Shown here: piece by piece, positions 1 through 5,413 of the stretch
Layout: each line of letters opens with the position of its first letter
How positions within the stretch are numbered: position 1 is the stretch's first letter
NCBI GenBank assembly: GCA_003647095.1
Contig: QMME01000255.1
Coordinates: forward strand, 1-6,155
Source: Deltaproteobacteria bacterium
GTDB taxonomy: Bacteria; Myxococcota; B64-G9
Direction of reading: 5' to 3'
Length of the DNA: 6,155 nucleotides
The notes under the pieces: generated by a model
What the model was told of the DNA's origin: nothing
Seen by the model: the letters and a program-made list of their open reading frames with translations, nothing else
Databases searched by the model: none
Program-made: the position numbers and the translations under genes

Positions 1-293
1 ACCAGGCCGCGATATCCCAGGTACTTGTAAATGATATAGAACACCACCTCGGACAGCCACTCGTGCGGCAGCCAGGGGTGATGGGGGGCGGTGAAACTGA
101 ACAGGTTTTCCTGGGGCAGGTGCAGCAGTTCCAGGATGAGCTGGCCGGTCTTCAGGTGCCACCAGATGTCGTCTGCCTTGATGCGGAACACGAAGGTGGT
201 GGCCACCAGCACCACGGTGACGCAAATTCCCAGCACCGAGGGGATCCACCATGATTTCCGGGTATTCTGGACTGCCGCTTCCACGGCCGGCAT
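1..293 (-). CDS. Integral membrane protein, GT-C glycosyltransferase-like N-terminus (partial, runs off the left edge)
   Basis: The first 97 codons are present; the 3' end lies outside the window. Translation from the ATG at 293-291 gives a short polar N-terminus with several basic residues. A hydrophobic segment follows at about residues 15-38 (SWWIPSVLGICVTVVLVATT), probably a transmembrane helix. After it comes a stretch with KADDIWWHLKTG (about 39-50), FSFTAPHHPW and HEWLSEVVFYIIYKYLGY, where a second membrane segment seems to begin. The pattern D-x-WWH-L-x-TG, then FSFT, HPW and HEWLSE, is what I know from large uncharacterised polytopic proteins distantly like GT-C (dolichyl-phosphate-mannose type) glycosyltransferases. 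In those, acidic residues in the first extracytoplasmic loop are catalytic; Asp41-Asp42 would be the candidates here. The call comes from pattern recall. The frame is open further upstream, but no better start is visible and the chosen ATG lacks a clear Shine-Dalgarno. It follows the lipoprotein gene by 100 bp and is probably cotranscribed. Confidence 0.7.
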   Translation of the reverse strand, partial: MPAVEAAVQNTRKSWWIPSVLGICVTVVLVATTFVFRIKADDIWWHLKTGQLILELLHLPQENLFSFTAPHHPWLPHEWLSEVVFYIIYKYLGYRGL

Positions 294-393
294 TATGTTA
301 CAGGCCCGGGCCGAATTCAAACTCGTGGTCTTTCCCCCTGAGGCCGTCGGATATGGTTTGAACCGTCTCCTGTTCGAAGCAGCGAATGCGTTT
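294..393. other. Intergenic gap in the leftward gene cluster
   Basis: These 100 bp separate the stop of the lipoprotein gene from the start of the membrane-protein gene. I see no stem followed by a T-run on the minus strand, so read-through is likely. The only notable element is a perfect 10 bp palindrome, GGCCCGGGCC, at 303-312, about 10 bp upstream of the membrane-protein ATG. It has no loop, so it is a poor hairpin; it could be a protein-binding site or chance in GC-rich DNA. Confidence 0.5.
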
Positions 394-2886
394 TCAATAC
401 CCCCGTGCCAGAACCTGGAAAACGCCGTTTCCGTCCATGTCGTCCTGCCAGGCGATTACCAGTGTTCCCGCGGCGTTGGTGGCAGCGCTCGGGTTGCGTT
501 GCTGACCGGCAGCCACCCGGTTGACCGTCCACTCGGCCACGGCCTCGGTACCGTCCGCCGCATAGCTGGCGGCGTGGATCTGGTAGGAACCATTGCCGTC
601 GGAGTCGTCGGCCCAGGCTACCGTGAAGCGCCCGGCGGGCCCACAGGCAACCACCGGGGAAAGATGCTGTCCGGAGGATGACGACACGGCCAGGTCGGCG
701 AAGCGGGCGGTACCGTCGGCGAGAAAGCCGCGGGCCATGATTTGAAAGTTGCCGTCTTTGTCGTTATCGTCTCGCCAGACCACCACGAAGCTGCCGTCTT
801 CGGACACCGCCAGCGAAGGCTCCTGTTGCTGTCCGGTGGCAACTCCGTTCACCGTAACGACGTCGAAGCGGGGCCGTCCTGTGGGATCGAACCCACGCGC
901 GTGGATCTGATAGAAACCGTTTCCGTCGCCGTCGTCCTGCCAGACCACCACGATGTCACCGGTGTCGTCCACGCCGACCACCGGCAGGATGCGTTCGCCA
1001 ATGTCGTCGTCGGTCACGTTCCGTTCCGCAAACAACTCGGAGCCGCCGGCGGTGAAAGCGCGCATGCGAACCCGCCACCCCCCGTCCTGCCTGGAATCGT
1101 CTTGCCAGACCACCACGAAGTTTCCCCCGGGCGTCATGGCCACGGCAGGGGTACGTTGCTGGCCTTCGGCCACCGTGTTAATGGTCATGGGTGCCAGATG
1201 CTCGCTGCCGTCGGCAGAGAACCCGCGGGCCTTGATCTGGAACACTCCGTTGCCGTCGCTGTCGTCCTCCCACACAACCACGAAGTCGCCGACCGCGTCG
1301 ACCGCCACCCGGGGCCTCGCCTGGTGGCCTCCGGCATCGGGGTTCACCCGCAGGTCGGGAAAGGATTCGCATCCGCCGGCGACGAAGCCGCGCACGAAAA
1401 CATCGTGATTGCCGGCCCCGTCGCTGTCGTCGGAGTCGTCTTCCCAGGCCACCACGAAGTCACCGCCGGCGGACATGGCGGTCGCAGGGGCGATCTGGTT
1501 GCCGGCGGCCGTGCTGTTTACAGTGCGGTCGATGAAGGCCAGGCGACCTTCGGTGTCAACGCCCTGGCTCGGCGGGGAAACGAAATCATAGGTGAAGGTG
1601 TACTGGTGGTCCGGTGCGGTCGGGTCGGCAGAGTACCAGTTGCCGCCCCTGGTGGCGGTGGGATCGCGCAGCTCGCTACAGAAAAAGGCGGGCTGACCGC
1701 CCGGAAACATGCGTTCGTTTCCCTCCTCCACCGTCAGGGTCCGGGAACGGACGGTGAGCCGGTCCGGGTCGAACACCACTTGCCGCATCCAGCCGTTGCC
1801 GTGGTACATGCCGGTGCGGCAGTTGTCGCTGCATAAAGAGGAATCGGCGGCGCCGCATTCCCCCTCGAACTGGTAGTCGACCAGTATCTCGTGCACCGGG
1901 CGTCCGGTGTTGCTCGTCTTGAGCCGATGCTCGGAGTCTCCCACGTGGCCGGAGACCACCATGAAAACGTTACTGTGCGGCGCTATCAACTCCTCCCAGA
2001 GATCGCGTCCGGAAGCGCCCAGGGTGTCGTAGCTGTCGGTGGGACAGCCGGCATAGCCTCCGCCGTGGGTGAGGTAACAGTGGGTGGCCACGATCACGTG
2101 GTGGTCGGGGTGTGCCTCGATCACGTCGCGGGCCCAGCACAAAACGTCCTTGCGGGGGGCGTACTCCAGGCTGAGGACCAGGAATCGCTGCCCGCCGTTG
2201 GAGAAATAGGCGAAGCTGTTGTTGCCGTCCGTTCCGTAGTGACCGCCGTACCAGGCCTTGCCGGCGAAGCGGGATGGGGGGAAGTAGTCGCCCATCAGGG
2301 AACCGTTCCTTTTGAAGTGCCCGTTCACGAGGTAGTCGTGGTTGCCGGGAAGAACGCTGTAGGGAACGCCGGCCTCGTCCAGCAGGGCGTGGGCCTGCGA
2401 GGCTATCCGCCACTGCTCCGCAGTGTTGTTGTTGGTGATGTCTCCCAGGTGGATCGCAAAGAGGATGTTGTCGTCCTGGAGATGATCGATGATCCACTGC
2501 ATCTGCCGGTAGTAGGTGTTGTTGTCGCCATCGGCTTGCTTGCTGGTGTAGTACTGCGTATCCGGCAGCAGCACGATGGAAAAAGGGGCGCAGTGGTCGC
2601 CGCAGGTATCGCCGTCGTCGGCGGGTTGACCGGCATCGCTGTCACCCGCAGCGTCGCTCTCCGCGCCGTCCGCCGACGGGTAGTCGTCCGACGGTGGTTC
2701 CCCATCGTCGGGAATCGTATCGATGTCCCGCCACGGGCCGGAGTCGGCCCCGTCCAGCCCGCCGTCTCCATCCCCGGAGACCGAGCTGGAGCTGCATCCC
2801 GCCAACAGCAAGCCGCAAAGCAGCAGCACCACGCCGGCTCTTCCCGCTGTTTTCCCCTCCCGGTGCACCTCGTCGTGGTTGCTCAC
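394..2886 (-). CDS. Secreted lipoprotein: calcineurin-like metallophosphoesterase fused to a seven-repeat beta-propeller
   Basis: The product is about 830 residues and probably outer-membrane anchored. The GTG at 2886-2884 is chosen because GGAGG lies 8 nt upstream; a GTG at 2907 would put that site inside the gene. The signal sequence ends in lipobox LLLAGC (lipidated Cys31) with Ser at +2, which does not signal inner-membrane retention. A D/G/S-rich linker of about 65 residues follows. The phosphoesterase domain spans about 100-438. It shows PDTQYY (Asp109), GDITNN (Asp149), GNHD (181-184), ATH (His269) and SGHVGDSEHR (His314), the usual metal-ligand blocks. VDYQ, GNGWMR and FDPD further on match a secreted family whose first motif is DxQ rather than DxH, as I recall it. 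Residues 453-830 hold seven repeats of about 55 residues with core FVVVWxDDxDGNGxxQIxARGF. The substrate is unknown; phosphomonoesters, phosphodiesters and nucleotides are all possible. Cysteines at 95 and 99 and a cluster at 344-356 may form disulfides. It starts 25 bp after the protease gene. Confidence 0.88.
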   Translation of the reverse strand: MSNHDEVHREGKTAGRAGVVLLLCGLLLAGCSSSSVSGDGDGGLDGADSGPWRDIDTIPDDGEPPSDDYPSADGAESDAAGDSDAGQPADDGDTCGDHCAPFSIVLLPDTQYYTSKQADGDNNTYYRQMQWIIDHLQDDNILFAIHLGDITNNNTAEQWRIASQAHALLDEAGVPYSVLPGNHDYLVNGHFKRNGSLMGDYFPPSRFAGKAWYGGHYGTDGNNSFAYFSNGGQRFLVLSLEYAPRKDVLCWARDVIEAHPDHHVIVATHCYLTHGGGYAGCPTDSYDTLGASGRDLWEELIAPHSNVFMVVSGHVGDSEHRLKTSNTGRPVHEILVDYQFEGECGAADSSLCSDNCRTGMYHGNGWMRQVVFDPDRLTVRSRTLTVEEGNERMFPGGQPAFFCSELRDPTATRGGNWYSADPTAPDHQYTFTYDFVSPPSQGVDTEGRLAFIDRTVNSTAAGNQIAPATAMSAGGDFVVAWEDDSDDSDGAGNHDVFVRGFVAGGCESFPDLRVNPDAGGHQARPRVAVDAVGDFVVVWEDDSDGNGVFQIKARGFSADGSEHLAPMTINTVAEGQQRTPAVAMTPGGNFVVVWQDDSRQDGGWRVRMRAFTAGGSELFAERNVTDDDIGERILPVVGVDDTGDIVVVWQDDGDGNGFYQIHARGFDPTGRPRFDVVTVNGVATGQQQEPSLAVSEDGSFVVVWRDDNDKDGNFQIMARGFLADGTARFADLAVSSSSGQHLSPVVACGPAGRFTVAWADDSDGNGSYQIHAASYAADGTEAVAEWTVNRVAAGQQRNPSAATNAAGTLVIAWQDDMDGNGVFQVLARGY
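397..1530 (-). repeat. Seven tandem repeats of about 165 bp encoding propeller blades
   Basis: Reading leftwards, repeats begin at about 1530, 1365, 1200, 1035, 870, 705 and 543, and the last ends just before the stop. The first five are 55 codons, the sixth 54 and the last 49. Each encodes a strand such as DVVTVN, a GQQxxPxxAV turn, FVVVW, an Asp-rich loop (DDxDGNG) and a QIxARGF strand followed by ADG. The last copy stops right after ARGY, so the strand that would close its blade is supplied by the start of repeat 1 (FIDRTVN). This is the usual velcro closure of a propeller and supports seven blades. The loop resembles calcium-binding DxDGNG loops. Similar VVVW/QDGSG/IYAQRF repeats are common in large secreted bacterial adhesin-like proteins. 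Repeat 1 has a longer acidic loop, and repeat 3 has lost the DGNG form. Confidence 0.85.
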
Positions 2887-2892
2887 CGGTCT

Positions 2893-2901
2893 CTCCTCCC
2901 T
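2893..2901 (-). promoter_or_regulatory. Ribosome binding site that sets the lipoprotein start
   Basis: On the minus strand the sequence reads AGGGAGGAG, with GGAGG at 2899-2895, 8 nt before the GTG at 2886. It lies in the 25 bp gap after the protease stop. It favours this GTG over the one at 2907, which has no comparable site. Confidence 0.75.
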
Positions 2902-2911
2902 GACCACGGAC

Positions 2912-5254
2912 TCAGCGCAGCCCGGCCAGCTGCTCGCGGGCCTGCCCGGCCCAGCCGCTGGAGTCGTCCTGTTTCAGGAACTCGAGCCAGGCCCGGCGGG
3001 CTCCCTCTGGCTGCCCCCTGCGGGTCAGTGCCATGGCCAGGTTGTAGAGCGCTTCCGGGTGGCGGGGATGGCGGGAGAGCGTGGCCTGCAACAACTCGAT
3101 ACCTCCCTGGTCGTCGCCGGCCAGGAAACTGGCCACCGCCAGGTTGTTCATGATCTCCGGCGAGTCGGGATGAAGCTGGCGCAATTTTTCCAGCTGCCGC
3201 CTGGCCTGCTGGTTCTGTCCCAACTCCATCTGGCAGGCGGCCAGGTTTATGCGGGCCGGCAGGTAGGTGGCATCTTCACGTACCAGGGAGGAAAACAGCG
3301 CCGCCGCCTCCCGCAACAGCCACAGGTTGACGCCGCGGGAGGCCTCCTCCTGTCCGGTGCCGCGTACGCGAATCCTGCTGAGGCCAGAGCGCGGGTCGAT
3401 GTCGGTGCTCAGGCGCCAGGGGCGCCCGGAGACCGCCTTGCTCAGGGCCAGGTGGTGCTTGGCCACTCCCAGGTTGTTGCGGGCGGCGAAGTTGCGCGGA
3501 AAGGCTCCCAGGAAGACCTCGAAGTGGGCGACGGCGGCCGTGAAATCCCCTTCGTCCAGGGCCCGCAGGCCGCTGTCGAAGTACCTGGCCTTGGCCCGCA
3601 ACCCCAGCAGGTATTCCTTGATGCGCTCGGCCCGTTCCCGGTGGGTGGGGTGATCGGTGCCGTCGGGCACCTCCATGCCCCGGGCCACCAGGCGGCGATG
3701 AAAACGATAGGCCAGGCCGGGGTTGAAACCCGCCCGGTAGGCCACCAGGCATCCGATCTGGTCGGCCTGGAACTCGTGTTGCCGGCTCAACCCCACCATC
3801 AGCTTGCCCAGGCCGCGGGCGTCGAAGGAGTTGCCCTGCAGCAGGCTGCGGCTTCCGCTCACCAGGTCGAGCATGCGCAGGCCGTGACGCAGCACCAGGT
3901 GAACCAGCTCGTGGCCCAGCACGATGGCATAGGCATCCTCGGAGTCGTCGAACTCCTTGCTGATGAAATCCACCAGTCCCCGGAACAGGTAGATGGTTCC
4001 CCCGGTGAAGGCGATGGCGTTGATGGCGGGAACGTCCAGTACCTTGACCCGGAAAGGCAGGGTGCCCGGGGGCAGGTCGGCGTTACGGGCCAGCTTGGCC
4101 AGTATGGTCGACAGGCGCTCGTTCAGGCGGGCGTCGCCGACCAGGGGGTACTGCTTTTCGAGCTGCTCGGATAGCTTGTGACCCAGGTCGATCTCGGTGG
4201 CCCGGTCGATTACCTCGCCCTCGCGCAGCATCACCAGCTTGCCGGTCACCAGCTGCAGCTTGCTGGCGGCCCGCTCGGCCAGGGTGGTGCGCGGGGCCAA
4301 CTGCATTACCCGGGCGAAGCTGCGGGCCGCGTCTTGCTGCTGTTCCGGCTGGCTGGCCAGGATGATGCCCAGCTGGTAGTGGGCCTCGGCGTAGTTGCCG
4401 TCCCGGGCCAGTGCCTGCCGGGCCAGCTGTTGCGCCTGCTCCAGTTCATCGTCTTCGAAGGCGGCCCGGGAACGCATCAGCAGTGCTTCCTTGATGTGGG
4501 GTGCCTTTTCCCATTCGGCCAGGGCCTGCTCGAGCTTATCGTTTTCCGGTGCCGCCAGCACCAGGCCAAGCAGGTAATGGGCCTGCTCGAGATCGGGCTG
4601 GTTGCCGACGAGCTTGCGCAGGATGGTCTCGGCCCGCGCCAACTCGCCGTCCGCCAGGGCCCGGCGGGCGGCGGTCAGTATGTCGGCGGCCGGTCCCAGG
4701 CGCAGCCGTTCCAGGGCCCGGTGGGCCTCGGCGGCGTGGGGTCCGTTGGGAAATCGTTTCAGGTAATTCTGGAAGGCCTCCCGGACCCTTCCGGTCAGGG
4801 TCGAATCCTGGGCCCGTCGCTGCTGCTGCAGCTGCAGGCACCGGCCCAGGCCGAAGGCGGCCGCTTCGTTGTCGGCGTGTTTGCGGAGCACGCGGCGGTA
4901 GATGCGGCAGGCATCACGGGGCCGCTGCAGCTGCAGTAGCAGCCGGGCCCGGGCGTTGGCGACGGCCACCGAGCCGGGGCGCTGCCGGGCCAAGTGCTCG
5001 AGCAAGGCCAGGGATTCCTTGAAGCGCCGCAGGCGATACAGGCCATTGGCCAGCTTCAGGCGGGTGGGGAAGTGCCGGGGGTGCTTTCGCAGCACCTCCT
5101 GCCAGGCGGTCACGGCACGCTGCCAGTTGCCCAGCTGAGCCCAGGCATCACCCCGTTCGATGTTCTTTCTGACCGTGGCCGGCAACTGTCTGGCGGCCCG
5201 GGCAGCAGGTGCCACCACCAGGCACAGCGCCAATAGGAGTATTCTAGTTTTCAT
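2912..5254 (-). CDS. Exported M48-family zinc metalloprotease with flanking TPR repeats (BepA/YfgC-like)
   Basis: The product is 780 residues. The ATG at 5254 is chosen over one at 5284 because it is preceded by GGAGAG and opens a standard Sec signal peptide (MKTRILLLALCLVVAPAARA, cleavage near residue 20), placing the protein in the periplasm. TPR-like helical pairs fill about 30-335. The M48 domain spans about 345-555. It has NAIAFTGGTIYLFRGLVDF ahead of the zinc site HELVH (His448, Glu449, His452), then RQHEFQADQIG with the third ligand Glu494, and HPTHRERAERI near its end. A second TPR block covers about 555-780, interrupted at about 610-640 by a non-TPR insert (DIDPRSGLSRIRVRG). Escherichia coli BepA has the same protease plus C-terminal TPRs and handles misassembled outer-membrane proteins such as LptD. 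A similar quality-control or chaperone role is inferred. The extra N-terminal TPR block makes it much longer than BepA (under 500 residues). All catalytic residues are present. It is probably the first gene of the leftward operon. Confidence 0.9.
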   Translation of the reverse strand: MKTRILLLALCLVVAPAARAARQLPATVRKNIERGDAWAQLGNWQRAVTAWQEVLRKHPRHFPTRLKLANGLYRLRRFKESLALLEHLARQRPGSVAVANARARLLLQLQRPRDACRIYRRVLRKHADNEAAAFGLGRCLQLQQQRRAQDSTLTGRVREAFQNYLKRFPNGPHAAEAHRALERLRLGPAADILTAARRALADGELARAETILRKLVGNQPDLEQAHYLLGLVLAAPENDKLEQALAEWEKAPHIKEALLMRSRAAFEDDELEQAQQLARQALARDGNYAEAHYQLGIILASQPEQQQDAARSFARVMQLAPRTTLAERAASKLQLVTGKLVMLREGEVIDRATEIDLGHKLSEQLEKQYPLVGDARLNERLSTILAKLARNADLPPGTLPFRVKVLDVPAINAIAFTGGTIYLFRGLVDFISKEFDDSEDAYAIVLGHELVHLVLRHGLRMLDLVSGSRSLLQGNSFDARGLGKLMVGLSRQHEFQADQIGCLVAYRAGFNPGLAYRFHRRLVARGMEVPDGTDHPTHRERAERIKEYLLGLRAKARYFDSGLRALDEGDFTAAVAHFEVFLGAFPRNFAARNNLGVAKHHLALSKAVSGRPWRLSTDIDPRSGLSRIRVRGTGQEEASRGVNLWLLREAAALFSSLVREDATYLPARINLAACQMELGQNQQARRQLEKLRQLHPDSPEIMNNLAVASFLAGDDQGGIELLQATLSRHPRHPEALYNLAMALTRRGQPEGARRAWLEFLKQDDSSGWAGQAREQLAGLR

Positions 5255-5260
5255 GACGCT

Positions 5261-5266
5261 CTCTCC
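5261..5266 (-). promoter_or_regulatory. Ribosome binding site that sets the protease start
   Basis: The minus strand reads GGAGAG, followed by AGCGTC and the ATG at 5254. Spacing is 6 nt from GGAGAG, or 8 nt from its GGAG core. It supports the start directly ahead of the signal peptide rather than the ATG ten codons upstream. Confidence 0.75.
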
Positions 5267-5284
5267 AGTAGGGGTCGTGGGCAT

Positions 5285-5308
5285 GACCCTAGCACAGGGC
5301 TGTGGGTC
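5285..5308. repeat. Bulged inverted repeat in the divergent region
   Basis: GACC (5285-5288) pairs with GGTC (5305-5308), and CACAG (5293-5297) pairs with CTGTG (5300-5304). An unpaired CTAG sits on the left arm and GG lies in the centre. The tiny centre suits a dimeric-protein site better than an RNA hairpin, although CACA/TGTG with a four-base loop could fold. It lies about 30-55 bp upstream of the protease ATG, where an operator or leader structure would act. Chance is possible. Confidence 0.3.
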
Positions 5309-5360
5309 CTTCCAGCCAGGTTATTGTTGACGGAAGAACTGGTGAATTTCGCTGCTGGAG

Positions 5361-5390
5361 TTGCCTGTTGCCCTGCCGGGGTGGTATAGA
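5361..5390 (+). promoter_or_regulatory. Possible sigma70-like promoter for the kinase gene
   Basis: TTGCCT (5361-5366) and TATAGA (5385-5390) are 18 bp apart, each with 4 of 6 matches to consensus. A start of transcription near 5397 would leave a leader of under 20 nt that still holds part of the ribosome binding site. TAGAAT at 5387 is an alternative -10 but has poor spacing. The call is tentative. Confidence 0.3.
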
Positions 5391-5399
5391 ATGAATCAC

Positions 5400-5408
5400 G
5401 GGAGAGGG
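5400..5408 (+). promoter_or_regulatory. Ribosome binding site for the TTG start of the kinase
   Basis: GGGAGAGGG ends 5 nt before the TTG at 5414; the AGAGG core is 6 nt away and GGAG 9 nt. Its position supports TTG initiation. Confidence 0.6.
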
Positions 5409-5413
5409 TCGGG

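Larger units (their letters stand above)
5255..5413. promoter_or_regulatory. Divergent intergenic region between the protease operon and the kinase gene
   Basis: The 159 bp between two divergent starts must hold the control sites for both directions. It is visibly more AT-rich in its middle (about 5320-5350, including GGTTATTGTTGACGG). TTGACG at 5327-5332 resembles a rightward -35 element but has no matching -10 at normal spacing. No convincing sigma70 promoter was found for the leftward operon. A bulged inverted repeat lies at 5285-5308. Confidence 0.6.

Noticed and set aside
294..393. Intrinsic terminator between the lipoprotein and membrane-protein genes
   Set aside because: The only strong self-complementary sequence has no loop and no T-run after it on the minus strand.
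63..681. Plus-strand open frames at the left edge
   Set aside because: They are antisense to the membrane protein and the end of the propeller; the minus strand gives coherent protein features.
397..1530. CRISPR-like or satellite DNA array
   Set aside because: The period of about 165 bp stays in frame, is degenerate at DNA level and encodes a regular protein repeat; there are no short identical repeats with unique spacers.
742..1836. Long plus-strand open frame with repeated VVLPDHHEV-like segments
   Set aside because: It is the antisense image of the propeller repeats; the minus-strand frame carries the signal peptide, domain motifs and stop.
1891..3153. Plus-strand open frame of about 420 codons
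   Set aside because: It is antisense to the phosphoesterase domain and crosses a real gene boundary; it has low-complexity V/G/A-rich composition and no recognisable motifs.
2723..4174. Plus-strand open frame of about 480 codons
   Set aside because: It is antisense to the protease and overlaps two real genes; it is Q/G/A-rich with no domain, a typical GC-rich shadow.
4178..4939. Plus-strand open frame rich in Q, G and L
   Set aside because: It is antisense to the TPR region of the protease, where Leu/Gln/Ala-rich helices give long complementary frames.
5222..5254. Lipobox in the protease signal sequence (LLALC)
   Set aside because: The residue before Cys is Leu rather than Gly, Ala or Ser, and AARA-A further on is a good signal peptidase I site.
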